Below, piece by piece: positions 18,050-26,890 of a stretch of DNA of 64,000 nucleotides. A program made the position numbers and the translations under genes. Position 1 is the stretch's first letter. Each line of letters starts with the position of its first letter. The DNA comes from Rhodospirillales bacterium. Lineage in GTDB: Bacteria > Pseudomonadota > Alphaproteobacteria > Micavibrionales > Micavibrionaceae. A model generated the notes under the pieces. That model had not been told where the DNA came from. It made no database searches and saw only the letters and a program-made list of their open reading frames with translations. The DNA lies in assembly GCA_020638295.1 (NCBI GenBank), contig JACKIU010000001.1:1-64000 (forward strand), given 5' to 3'.

Positions 18050-19036
18050 ATGCCTCATCGTAAAAAGACCGCGCATACAAGCCATACGCCTTTACTGGAT
18101 TTGTTTCCTGCGATTACGCCCTATTCCAGCGGGTTTTTAGAGGTGGATGACACTCATACGCTGTATTGGGAGCAAAGCGGCAACCCCGATGGTGTGCCGA
18201 TCCTGTTTTTGCATGGCGGACCGGGAGCCGGGGCCACGCCGGTGCATCGGCGGTTTTTCGATCCCGAGCATTACCGCATTGTGATTTTCGACCAGCGCGG
18301 CTCCGGGCGTTCGCATCCGCTGGGCAGCCTTGAGAACAATACAACGGCGCATCTGGTCAGCGATATCGAAGCCCTGCGCGCGCATTTGAGCATCAAGCGC
18401 TGGCATATTTTCGGCGGATCATGGGGCAGCACGCTTTCTCTGGCCTATGCGATCCGGCATCCGGCCCAATGCATCAGCCTGATCCTGCGTGGGATTTTCC
18501 TGTGCGAACAGGATGAAATCGACTGGTTCCTCTATGATATGCGCAATATCTTCCCCGAGGCGTGGGAGCAGTTCGCCGGTTTTATCGCTGCGGAGCGGCA
18601 GGATGATTTACTGAATGCCTATTACGAGATTTTGACCGGGGATGACAAGCGTCAGCAGATGGAAGCAGCAATCCGTTGGAGCCTTTATGAGGGGGCGTGC
18701 GCGTCTTTGCTGCCTAATTATGAGACAATCACCACCGATGAGCAGAAAGGCCACGCGCTGGCGCTGGCGCGGATGGAGGCGCATTATTTCGTGCATGAAG
18801 TGATTCGCCCGGAAAACAGCCTTTTGAACCACATGGATACGCTGCGGAATATTCCGGCGACAATTATTCATGGACGTTACGACGTTATTTGCCCGATCCG
18901 TACGGCGCATAGGCTGCACCAGCTCTGGCCGGAAGCCGATTACATCGTTGTGCCTGACGCCGGACATTCGGCGCTCGACCCGGCGCTGCGTTCGCGCTTG
19001 ATTGAAGCGACGGAACGTGCCAAAACCCTCTCGTAA
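18050..19036 (+). CDS. pip: proline iminopeptidase (alpha/beta hydrolase, S33)
   Basis: The enzyme releases N-terminal proline from peptides in the cytoplasm. Visible family features are FLHGGPGAGATP (oxyanion region), FDQRGSGRS, and the nucleophile elbow GGSWGS with the catalytic Ser. A late Asp is in HGRYDVICP and the His in DAGHSA. The 328-residue length fits. The start lies 3 nt beyond the stop of the SNase-like gene, which indicates co-transcription, although no functional link is obvious. The 140 nt after it contain no recognisable terminator. Confidence 0.93.
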   Translation: MPHRKKTAHTSHTPLLDLFPAITPYSSGFLEVDDTHTLYWEQSGNPDGVPILFLHGGPGAGATPVHRRFFDPEHYRIVIFDQRGSGRSHPLGSLENNTTAHLVSDIEALRAHLSIKRWHIFGGSWGSTLSLAYAIRHPAQCISLILRGIFLCEQDEIDWFLYDMRNIFPEAWEQFAGFIAAERQDDLLNAYYEILTGDDKRQQMEAAIRWSLYEGACASLLPNYETITTDEQKGHALALARMEAHYFVHEVIRPENSLLNHMDTLRNIPATIIHGRYDVICPIRTAHRLHQLWPEADYIVVPDAGHSALDPALRSRLIEATERAKTLS

Positions 19037-19204
19037 ACTTTGATAAATGGCCTGCAAATGACAATCCCCTGCGCTTCCGGTACTCAAATACAGCATGTAT
19101 GTTCCGTTCCGGTTCTCGGGCATTGTCATTTTCGGCACATTTCTCTTCGTTTATGTGCAACGTAAAAGACACAATTGATGAACGACATTCAAAAAGAGAC
19201 AGAG

Positions 19205-20434
19205 ATGAGTTTTCAATCCCTTCGCGATATGAACCTGAAAGGGCGGCGGGTTTTGCTGCGCGCCGATTTAAATGTCCCGGCGCGGCGCGGCAAAGTCACA
19301 GACACGACCCGTATCGACCGCTTAAAGCCAACGATTGATTTCCTGCGTGAGGCCGGGGCACGAATATTGATCCTGTCGCATTTCGGCCGCCCGGAAGGCG
19401 AACAAAACCCGGAGATGTCACTGGCCTTTTTAACCCCTACTCTTGAAGAGCGCTGGGGCTGTGATATCCGTTTCAGCCCTGATTGCATTGGCCCGAAAGC
19501 CGAAGCGGTGATCGAAAAAATGGGTGAAGGCGATGTGACCTTGCTGGAAAATGTGCGCTTTTACAAAGAAGAAAAAGCCAATGACCCCGGGTTTGCGGCC
19601 AAGTTGGCGGCGCTGGGCGATATCTATGTGAATGATGCGTTTTCTGCGGCGCACCGCGCGCATGCCAGCACCGAAGGATTGGCGCACCTCTTACCGTCGG
19701 CAGCCGGTTTGTTGATGGAGCAGGAGTTGAACGCGCTGGATACGGCTTTGGAGCACCCGCAAAAACCGGTCGCGGCGATTGTCGGCGGATCGAAAATCTC
19801 GACCAAGCTGGGCGTGCTCAATAACATCGTTCAAAAAGTTGACTATTTGATACTGGGCGGGGCGATGGCCAATACGTTCCTTTATGCCGGGGGCGCGGAT
19901 GTCGGCAGTTCTTTGTGCGAGACCGACATGAAAGAAGAAGCGCTGAAGATTTCTAAAACGGCGAAAAAGTATGGCTGCGAAATCGTGCTACCGATCGACA
20001 GCGTTGTGGTCAGTGAATTGAAACTGAATGCGCCGTCTGAAACGGTTGATTCTCAGGCTATTCCTGAGGGGAAAATGGCGATTGATGTCGGACCGCAAAG
20101 CCTTGCGCATGTCGAAGACATACTTGAGAAATGCAAAACGCTGCTGTGGAACGGGCCGATGGGCGTGTTTGAGATCAAGCCGTTTGATACCGGCACCAAT
20201 GCCTTGGCCCACAAAGCTGCGGCACTCACCAAGGCCGGCCAGTTGGTCAGCATTGCCGGGGGGGGCGATACGGTTGCGGCGCTCGAAAATGCCGATGTTT
20301 GTCATGATCTCAGCTATGTCTCCACGGCCGGCGGCGCGTTTCTGGAATGGCTGAAAGGCGAGCCTTTGCCCGGTGTGGAAGCGCTCATGAGGCCAGCCAA
20401 AGCAGCGAAAATAGCAGGACATTATCAGGCTTAA
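19205..20434 (+). CDS. pgk: phosphoglycerate kinase
   Basis: Pgk transfers the acyl phosphate of 1,3-bisphosphoglycerate to ADP in glycolysis. The N-terminal substrate site is visible as RADLNVPARRG, with FGRPEGEQNP, the hinge-region NDAFSAAHRAHAS and the nucleotide site LWNGPMGVFE. The C-terminal GGGDTVAA loop binds nucleotide. From ATG 19205 the length is 409 residues. The frame is open to 19175, and an ATG at 19178 would add nine uncharacteristic residues. No gap gene is adjacent. It converges with a small membrane-protein gene, with 4 nt of overlapping ends. Confidence 0.95.
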   Translation: MSFQSLRDMNLKGRRVLLRADLNVPARRGKVTDTTRIDRLKPTIDFLREAGARILILSHFGRPEGEQNPEMSLAFLTPTLEERWGCDIRFSPDCIGPKAEAVIEKMGEGDVTLLENVRFYKEEKANDPGFAAKLAALGDIYVNDAFSAAHRAHASTEGLAHLLPSAAGLLMEQELNALDTALEHPQKPVAAIVGGSKISTKLGVLNNIVQKVDYLILGGAMANTFLYAGGADVGSSLCETDMKEEALKISKTAKKYGCEIVLPIDSVVVSELKLNAPSETVDSQAIPEGKMAIDVGPQSLAHVEDILEKCKTLLWNGPMGVFEIKPFDTGTNALAHKAAALTKAGQLVSIAGGGDTVAALENADVCHDLSYVSTAGGAFLEWLKGEPLPGVEALMRPAKAAKIAGHYQA

Positions 20435-21039
20435 TTTACGGTTTTACTTGATGAGTCGGAACTTTTCGGCTTCGCAGGGTCATGATGTGCTTCGATTTTT
20501 TCAACTGCATCCTGATACTCTCTGTCTGTAATCACATCATGATCCAGAAGCCATTTAAATTTGTCAATTTCGTTTTCCGGCGCATTACTGTAATCTATAT
20601 CTGCGTACCATTGATACCATTGTTTTTTGCGACGCCGGTCAATTTCCTTCAGCACTTCATCGTGCTTTGCGCCTTTCAAAACACGGATTTCTCCTTTATC
20701 TGTTTGAAAAATCGTCATGGAAACTGCCGAGAAGTGATAGCCGATATAAAAGATTATCCCTAGAAGCATGGCTCCGAGCAAATAGCCACCGACCTCATAG
20801 TTATACTCTGCACTATTTGCGTTTAGGAGCGCAAAAAAGAACCCTACGGTGAACAGCAACCATCCTGTGGTTCCGAGAAAAATATTGCGTAATTTCAGCT
20901 CAATCCCCTCGGCAGGAATATCTCCGTATGGGATGGAAAACGCTAGACTGCCGCCGCTATCTTCAATCTTGTATTTCAGGGCTTCATCTAGAAATTCAAA
21001 TTCCGTTTTGCCGGACAATGTATTTTGCTTAATCTTCAT
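20431..21039 (-). CDS. membrane protein of unknown function (202 aa, two TM segments)
   Basis: I do not recognise a family. Two hydrophobic segments lie at about residues 53-75 and 85-108 (WLLFTVGFFFALLNA and LLGAMLLGIIFYIGYHF). They are flanked by a beta-rich N-terminal part and a charged C-terminal helix. The tail beyond residue 180 is Ser/Lys-rich. The start at 21039 is supported by AAGATCAAGA only weakly. It converges with pgk and lies 35 nt downstream of the DUF2336 gene, so it may be its operon partner. Confidence 0.65.
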   Translation of the reverse strand: MKIKQNTLSGKTEFEFLDEALKYKIEDSGGSLAFSIPYGDIPAEGIELKLRNIFLGTTGWLLFTVGFFFALLNANSAEYNYEVGGYLLGAMLLGIIFYIGYHFSAVSMTIFQTDKGEIRVLKGAKHDEVLKEIDRRRKKQWYQWYADIDYSNAPENEIDKFKWLLDHDVITDREYQDAVEKIEAHHDPAKPKSSDSSSKTVN

Positions 21040-21074
21040 GGTCTATTCTTGATCTTCCTTTTAGAAAATTCAGA

Positions 21075-22208
21075 TTATTTTGAGAGTTCTTCATCGAGAG
21101 AATTCTTGATGATGCCGCGCGCAACGTCTTGCTTGATGCGGGTGTAATAGTTCACCGCTTTGTTGAGGTCGCTCAACTCAACCATGCGTCCTTGATTGCG
21201 GACGCGGTTGGAGAGCAGAAAGATCGAAACAAAATCTTCTTTGGCTACATCGAAAGCCTTGCAGGCGACGGCCAGCCCCTGCCCGCTGGTCTGGGAGAGA
21301 ATTTCCAGCGTGGTTTTGGCCGGCAGGCCGGTATATTTTGAAAATTGCGCAATAAAGGCGGCGACCTGTCCACGGCGCAAGGTGCCGAGCATCAGTTTCA
21401 TGGTCAGCAGCCCTTTTTGTTTATAACGCTCTGCGGCTCTGAGCGCTATTTCATTCGGCATGAACTCGCTCGTTGCTTCGCTGCTTTCAACCATTTCAAG
21501 GATGACTTCATCAACAGCCTCGACAACCGAGGTCGCCTCCACCCCGTACATCGTTTTAATCTGTGCTTTGATTTCTTCCCCGACATATTGGAACAAGGCT
21601 TTGGCCAGTTCAGGCGTTACCTCGTCACGGCGTAACAGCGGAGCGGCCAGAGCATCGGATTTCTGCGCCATATCGCTTAAGACCGTCACGGTATGCTGGG
21701 TCAGATGAATATTCTCGTTTTTCGCCAATTCAATAGCGGTGCCTAGATCGCGGGTATCGACCAGCAGATTCATGATCTGGTTGCTCATCTCCTCACGCCG
21801 GGCGATGGCCTGCCAGTAATCCGGGCCTTTCGACTTGATGATATAGATCAGGTCCATATCGCCTAAAACCGAGCTTTTGCTTAAAACAGGCGCAGCGACA
21901 GGAATTTCGTCATTGGCGAGTTGAAGAATTAACCGTAGCGGTACGTTATCTAAAATGGCCAGACGTTCGGACAATGCTTCGCGCAAATCGATTTCAGCCT
22001 GACGCATCAGCCCAATCAACACATCGGCGATAAGCTCACTTTCTTTTGGTGAAAGATCCATCTCCAGCAATTCACTAACAGCTGATGTCAGTTCGGCGCG
22101 TGCAAGCGGTTGCTCGTCGCTGGCCAGAGAATGCAATTTTTGCGAATCGTACAAACGCACCAATAATGGTGTTACTGCCGATGTTTTATCTAAAAAACCT
22201 AGATCCAT
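21075..22208 (-). CDS. DUF2336 domain protein (377 aa)
   Basis: The sequence matches the pattern of alphaproteobacterial DUF2336 proteins: all-helical, with paired-repeat segments such as LSERLAILDNVPLRLILQLA and the C-terminal FDVAKEDFVSIFLLSNRVR. Some relatives bind c-di-GMP or act in cell-cycle or motility control, but function here is unknown. There is no signal peptide or membrane segment. The start at 22208 follows GGGGCATCTT. A 299-nt AT-rich region upstream separates it from a divergent small gene and probably holds promoters for both. The small membrane-protein gene follows it closely. Confidence 0.75.
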   Translation of the reverse strand: MDLGFLDKTSAVTPLLVRLYDSQKLHSLASDEQPLARAELTSAVSELLEMDLSPKESELIADVLIGLMRQAEIDLREALSERLAILDNVPLRLILQLANDEIPVAAPVLSKSSVLGDMDLIYIIKSKGPDYWQAIARREEMSNQIMNLLVDTRDLGTAIELAKNENIHLTQHTVTVLSDMAQKSDALAAPLLRRDEVTPELAKALFQYVGEEIKAQIKTMYGVEATSVVEAVDEVILEMVESSEATSEFMPNEIALRAAERYKQKGLLTMKLMLGTLRRGQVAAFIAQFSKYTGLPAKTTLEILSQTSGQGLAVACKAFDVAKEDFVSIFLLSNRVRNQGRMVELSDLNKAVNYYTRIKQDVARGIIKNSLDEELSK

Positions 22209-22507
22209 AAGATGCCCCAGAACATGTCATTTTAATTTTTTTATTTTTTATATAAGAATTCGTTGAAACAGCCTGTAAAAGCCTGCATTTGAGATAAATT
22301 TTACACAGTTGTTTCCGTTCCCTGCCCTTATATATACGAGGTATTTGTTACGTTTCCGTTAAGAAAAAATTACTGAAAAATTAATATACGAAACTTGCCG
22401 AATTTGATTTATAAGGATGGCGTCCCTATACTGTTTTTTAACGCTTGTAGAGTATCCTATATATTGGGTTTTATTTTTTGGGCTTTCATTAAAGAAGGAT
22501 TGTTCTC

Positions 22508-22798
22508 ATGGCAGGACCATTAAGCGGGATTGCAGGCCAGCAACAGGTTCCCCTGACGCAGCCGTCGCAGACATCCAATCAGAATACGAATGGCGTTCGC
22601 GGTCAAAATGAAGAACGGCAGCCGGAAGTGGGCCGGGTGCAGCCCCAAGGCGCGCCTGCGGCGGAGACCCAGACAAGCGAAAGCAACAATCAGGACGTCT
22701 TGCAACAGCAGATCGATCAGGCGATTGCCGGTAGTCGGAACGAATTGTCCGGCGCTGAAGCGCCGCGTCGCGGTTCTCTGGTTGATGTCGTTGTATAA
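22508..22798 (+). CDS. small low-complexity protein of unknown function (96 aa)
   Basis: The protein is rich in Gln, Ser, Asn and Pro and looks intrinsically disordered, apart from a short helix (DVLQQQIDQAIAGS) near the C terminus. It has no signal peptide. The start is well supported by AAAGAAGGATTG, and a strong terminator follows at 22833-22861, so it is a monocistronic transcript. I do not recognise a family. The long AT-rich region 22209-22507 contains no other gene. Confidence 0.65.
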   Translation: MAGPLSGIAGQQQVPLTQPSQTSNQNTNGVRGQNEERQPEVGRVQPQGAPAAETQTSESNNQDVLQQQIDQAIAGSRNELSGAEAPRRGSLVDVVV

Positions 22799-22832
22799 AT
22801 AATAAGCAAGAGATTTTATATCTGTGGGGATG

Positions 22833-22861
22833 GGCGCTTCTTTTGTAGAAGCGCCTTTTTT
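22833..22861 (+). terminator. intrinsic terminator after the 96-aa gene
   Basis: GGCGCTTCT and AGAAGCGCC form a perfect 9-bp stem with a 5-nt loop, followed by TTTTTT. Confidence 0.88.
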
Positions 22862-22889
22862 CGATTCCGAGCGGTGCGTTTTATAATGC

Positions 22890-24308
22890 TTACTGGAATG
22901 CGACTTCGTTGAAGCTGCGGAGTTTGCGGCTATGGAGTTTTTCGGGGTCGAGTTCGCGGAGCATTTCCATGGCGCGGATACCGACCTGTAAGTGCTGATC
23001 GACGCGCTGGCGGTAGAAGCTGTTAGCCATACCGGGAAGCTTAAGCTGGCCGTGCAGCGGTTTATCCGACACACAGAGCAGCGTGCCGTACGGTACGCGG
23101 AAGCGGAAGCCGTTGGCGGCAATCGTACCGCTTTCCATGTCCATGGCGATGGCGCGGGACTGGCTGAGGCGTTTATTCTGGCGGATCGAAGAGCGCAGCT
23201 CCCAGTTACGGTCGTCGGTCGTGGCGACTGTGCCTGTGCGCATGATCTTTTTCACGTCATACCCGTCAAAACCGCAGATTTCTCCCACAGCTTTTTCGAG
23301 CGCCTGTTGGATTTCGGCCAAGGCCGGGATCGGGATATTGGGCGGCAGATCGCTATCGAGAATATTATCTTCGCGCAGATAGCCGTGGGCGAGGACGTAA
23401 TCGCCCAGACTTTGCGAATTTCGAAGTCCCGCACAATGTCCGAGCATCAGCCACGCATGCGGGCGCAGCACGGCAATATGGTCGGTGATCGTCTTGGCGT
23501 TGGACGGGCCGACGCCGATATTGACCATGGTGATGCCTTTGCCGTCTTCCCGCTTCAAGTGGTAAGCGGGCATCTGCGGCAGGCGAGGCGACGGTTCGGG
23601 CTGGGTAAAATCCAGATAGCCATTTTTTTGGGCCTTATCTTCTCCGATTTTTACAAACTCATCGATATAGAACTGGTAATTGGTGAAGATGACAAAATTC
23701 TGGAAGTGCTCTGCCGGCATGCCGCAATAATGACGCAAACGTTGAAGACTGAGATCGACGCGCGGGGCGGTAAAAAGCGCTAAGGGGTGGTCCTGTCCTT
23801 CGGCTGGCATGAAGGTGCCATTGGCAATTTCATCATCCATGATGCTTAAATCCGGCACGTCGAAAAGATCGGGAAGATCCTGCAACTGTTCAGGCTTTAA
23901 ATCCCCTTCAAGATGGAATTCTTCGCCCAAGGCAAAATGCAGTGGAATGGGCGTGTCGCTGACCCCGACTTCGATCGCAATATCGTGGTTTTTGATGATG
24001 TGGCGGAACTGTTCGAGGTAATAGCGCCCGAAAATATCGGGGCGGGTCAGGGTCGTGCTATAGATTCCGGGGCGCGGGGCAAAGCCGTAAGACATCCGCG
24101 TATCGGCCCGGCGAGCCAGTTTTGTTGAAATCTTGGCGTAAGGATAATATGCGCGAGAACGCTCGGTTAATGTGTTTCCGTTAACCAATTCGTCAAAGCG
24201 TCCACGCAGAAAACCAATATGTGTGTCATAAGCAGCCGCGACCTGTGCAAGAGCCTCTTCCGGCGTTTCGCAGGTCTTGGGCGCGATCATGTCAGGAGAA
24301 TGTATCAT
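22890..24308 (-). CDS. amn: AMP nucleosidase
   Basis: Amn hydrolyses AMP to adenine and ribose 5-phosphate in the cytoplasm and so regulates adenylate levels. The N-terminal Amn domain (residues about 15-180) shows YPYAKISTKLARRADTRMSY, and a phosphorylase-like C-terminal domain follows. In the latter, MVNIGVGPSNAKTITDH, MLGHCAGLR and AIAMDMESGTIAANG form the nucleoside site. Length is 472 residues, typical for the family. The start at 24308 follows ACGAGAATAAAGGG. It lies between the 96-aa gene (convergent) and ftsY (same strand, 105 nt away across a repeat). Confidence 0.93.
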   Translation of the reverse strand: MIHSPDMIAPKTCETPEEALAQVAAAYDTHIGFLRGRFDELVNGNTLTERSRAYYPYAKISTKLARRADTRMSYGFAPRPGIYSTTLTRPDIFGRYYLEQFRHIIKNHDIAIEVGVSDTPIPLHFALGEEFHLEGDLKPEQLQDLPDLFDVPDLSIMDDEIANGTFMPAEGQDHPLALFTAPRVDLSLQRLRHYCGMPAEHFQNFVIFTNYQFYIDEFVKIGEDKAQKNGYLDFTQPEPSPRLPQMPAYHLKREDGKGITMVNIGVGPSNAKTITDHIAVLRPHAWLMLGHCAGLRNSQSLGDYVLAHGYLREDNILDSDLPPNIPIPALAEIQQALEKAVGEICGFDGYDVKKIMRTGTVATTDDRNWELRSSIRQNKRLSQSRAIAMDMESGTIAANGFRFRVPYGTLLCVSDKPLHGQLKLPGMANSFYRQRVDQHLQVGIRAMEMLRELDPEKLHSRKLRSFNEVAFQ

Positions 24309-24367
24309 CCCTTTATTCTCGCAGGTTTTTTGTTGTTTATCAAGCTTCTAGGCATTGCTATTCTGCT

Positions 24368-24413
24368 CCCCAACTTTTCCCTCTCCCTTTAGAGAGAGGG
24401 GAATTGGAGGGGA
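24368..24413. repeat. family B palindromic repeat, partial
   Basis: CCCTCTCCC and AGAGAGGGG form a hairpin, followed by GGAGGGG. It abuts the end of ftsY and shares the TCCCTCTCCCTT core with the copies at 3838 and 31112. Confidence 0.6.
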
Positions 24414-25598
24414 TTATGTTTCCAGACCCATAAGTGCGCGGGCATATTCACGCGGGCAGAAGGGTTGCATATCTTCGGCTGTTTCGCCAATTCCGATGGC
24501 ATAGACCGGCACACCGAACTGGTCGGCCAGCCCGACCAGAACGCCGCCTTTGGCGCTGCCGTCCAGCTTGGTGACGATCAGGCCGGTGACATTGACCATG
24601 TCCTTGAAGGTTTCGAGCTGCGAAAATGCGTTCTGACCGGTGGTGGCGTCAAGGACCAATAGAACCTCATGCGGCAGGCTTTCATCCTGTTTTTTGAGGA
24701 CGCGGACGATCTTGGCCAGCTCTTCCATTAAATTGGCCTTGTTCTGCAAGCGTCCGGCGGTATCGATGATCAGCACATCGGCGCCTGCGCCCTTGGCCTG
24801 CTCATAGGCTTCGAAAGCCACCGATGCCGCATCAGCACCGATATCTTTCTGCACGAGCGTGCTGTTAGTGCGCCCCGCCCAGATTTCGAGTTGTTCGATC
24901 GCGGCGGCGCGGAAGGTGTCCCCTGCGGCCATGACAATTTTGTGGCCTTGCTTGTTGTGCAAATCCTGAGCGATCTTACCAATGGTTGTTGTTTTACCGA
25001 CGCCATTGACGCCGCAGACCAGCACCGTGAACGGGCCGTTGGCGGGTCTGGTGATTGTAAGCGGCTTGGCGACAGGCCGGAGAATCTGCGCGATTGTCTC
25101 GGCCAGCGCTTCGCGAATTTCTTCTTCACTGATTTCCTTGCCAAAGCGGTCTTTGGAAAATTCCCCGATAATTCTGGCGGCGGTTTTCGGGCCAAGATCG
25201 GCGGCGATAAGAACCTCCTCCAGCGCGTCCAACGTGTCCTGATCGAGCGGCTTTTTGGTGACGAGATCGCCAAGGCCTTTGGTGATTTTGTTGGTCGATT
25301 TTGATAAACCTCTGGTCAGGCGGGACAGCCAGCCGCCCTCTTGGCTGTCATCGGCGAATTCCTCAGCCTCTTCGGCGTCATTAAGCCTGTCGTGGGAAGG
25401 CGTTGGAGCCAGACGCAAATCATCAAGAATTTCGCTGCCCTTCTCATCCTCTATTTCATGGCGCGTATCTTCATCCATTTCGGCTTCATAATCCGTGGAC
25501 GGCTCGATACCCGGTTCTCCCTCAGGATGCAGAATTTTTTCGTCGCGCTCTTCCTGCTCGTACTGGGCTGCGTTTTTCTTTTTCCGCCAGAAAACCAT
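24414..25598 (-). CDS. ftsY: FtsY, SRP receptor GTPase
   Basis: FtsY docks the SRP-ribosome complex to the membrane for co-translational insertion. The order is an acidic N-terminal A domain (about 1-100), the NG domain, and G1/Walker A GVNGVGKTT at about 196-204. G-motifs DTAGRLQ and TKLDGSAKGG follow. Length is 394 residues. The start at 25598 follows AATAAGGAGAC. It is the last gene of the operon dapF - aspartoacylase-like - mtaB - ftsY, with a 38-nt gap to mtaB. Its partner Ffh is encoded 3.3 kb away on the opposite strand. Confidence 0.96.
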   Translation of the reverse strand: MVFWRKKKNAAQYEQEERDEKILHPEGEPGIEPSTDYEAEMDEDTRHEIEDEKGSEILDDLRLAPTPSHDRLNDAEEAEEFADDSQEGGWLSRLTRGLSKSTNKITKGLGDLVTKKPLDQDTLDALEEVLIAADLGPKTAARIIGEFSKDRFGKEISEEEIREALAETIAQILRPVAKPLTITRPANGPFTVLVCGVNGVGKTTTIGKIAQDLHNKQGHKIVMAAGDTFRAAAIEQLEIWAGRTNSTLVQKDIGADAASVAFEAYEQAKGAGADVLIIDTAGRLQNKANLMEELAKIVRVLKKQDESLPHEVLLVLDATTGQNAFSQLETFKDMVNVTGLIVTKLDGSAKGGVLVGLADQFGVPVYAIGIGETAEDMQPFCPREYARALMGLET

Positions 25599-25636
25599 TG
25601 TCGTCTCCTTATTGTTATAAGAAGACTATAGCCCCT

Positions 25637-26890
25637 CTAGAGGACCTCGCCAAGCAGGTTGTGAGCCTTTATTCCACAGAGTTTCACTGTGAGTAAGCTG
25701 CCCGGACGCGCCTCGGTTTGCAGGATGACAGGCGCAAAATTCTCTGTGCGGCCAAAATTGTTTTTCTCAACAATAATTTGCGCCTGTTTATTCAGGTTGC
25801 GCTTAAGAAGTTTTTCGATCTGGCGCTCGCCCAGTGTACGCAGGCGGGCGGCGCGTTCTTTACGCTCCGGCACCGGGACCTTATCGGGGATTCTGGCGGC
25901 GGGCGTACCTTCGCGCTCGGAGTAGGGAAAGACGTGCAAATAGCTCAGGTCACATTCCTCAACAATCTTCAGGGTGCCACGGAACATCTCTTCGGTTTCG
26001 GTCGGAAAACCGGTGATGATATCGGCGCCGAATTCCATATCGGGGCGGAGCTTTCGGGCCTTCTCGCATACGGCGATCACATCATCGCGGCTGTGGCGGC
26101 GTTTCATGCGTTTGAGGATCAAGTCGTCACCGGCCTGCAACGACAAGTGTAAATGCGGCATCAGGCGGGGCTCCTCGGCGATCAGGCGCCAGAGATCGTC
26201 GTCGATCTCGACCGGATCAAGCGAAGACAGGCGCAGGCGCGGCAGATCAGGAACAAGCGCCAGCACGCGGCGGATCATTTGCCCCAATGTGGGCGCGCCG
26301 GGTAAATCCGGGCCATATGATGTGACATCCACGCCGGTAAAGACGATTTCCTTATAGTCCTGCTCAACCAGTGCACGGACTTGTTCGGCGATGACGCCCA
26401 TCGGGACGGAGCGAGACGGGCCGCGGCCGTACGGAATAATGCAAAAGGTGCAGCGGTGATCACAGCCATTTTGCACCTGCAAAAAGGCGCGGGAGCGATC
26501 TTCAAACCCTTCGACCAGATGGCTGGCGGTTTCGGTGACGGACATGATGTCATTGACGAGAATTTTTTCACCCTGCTCCGTTCCCCAACTCTCAGCCTTG
26601 AGCTTTAGGTCATTGCCGATGATCTGGTCGACCTCGGGCATTTTGGCATACATATCGGGGGCGATCTGGGCGCTGCAGCCTGTGACGATGATCTTGGCAT
26701 CCGGGTTTTCACGCCGGGCACGGCGGATAGCCTGACGGGCCTGACGTTCGGCCTCTTTGGTTACGGCGCAGGTGTTGAAGATGATCGCATCTTCAAGGCC
26801 CGCATTGACGGCATGAGCGCGCATCACCTCTGACTCATAGGTGTTGAGGCGACAACCGAAGGTGATGAGTTCGGGTTGAGACTTGCTCAT
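25637..26890 (-). CDS. mtaB: MtaB, tRNA N6-threonylcarbamoyladenosine methylthiotransferase
   Basis: MtaB is a radical-SAM enzyme that adds a methylthio group to t6A37 of tRNAs reading ANN codons. The N-terminal UPF0004 domain has TFGCRLN and a Cys in FNTCAVT. The radical-SAM cluster is CDHRCTFC, and a C-terminal TRAM-like domain follows. From ATG 26890 it has 417 residues. That start overlaps the stop of the upstream gene as ATGA, and the open frame back to 26920 is not needed. ftsY follows directly, giving the dapF-mtaB-ftsY order seen in other alphaproteobacteria. Confidence 0.93.
   Translation of the reverse strand: MSKSQPELITFGCRLNTYESEVMRAHAVNAGLEDAIIFNTCAVTKEAERQARQAIRRARRENPDAKIIVTGCSAQIAPDMYAKMPEVDQIIGNDLKLKAESWGTEQGEKILVNDIMSVTETASHLVEGFEDRSRAFLQVQNGCDHRCTFCIIPYGRGPSRSVPMGVIAEQVRALVEQDYKEIVFTGVDVTSYGPDLPGAPTLGQMIRRVLALVPDLPRLRLSSLDPVEIDDDLWRLIAEEPRLMPHLHLSLQAGDDLILKRMKRRHSRDDVIAVCEKARKLRPDMEFGADIITGFPTETEEMFRGTLKIVEECDLSYLHVFPYSEREGTPAARIPDKVPVPERKERAARLRTLGERQIEKLLKRNLNKQAQIIVEKNNFGRTENFAPVILQTEARPGSLLTVKLCGIKAHNLLGEVL

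Noticed and set aside
22520..23122. 200-residue minus-strand ORF
   Set aside because: It overlaps amn in another frame and crosses a strong terminator. The plus-strand 96-aa gene has a better start.
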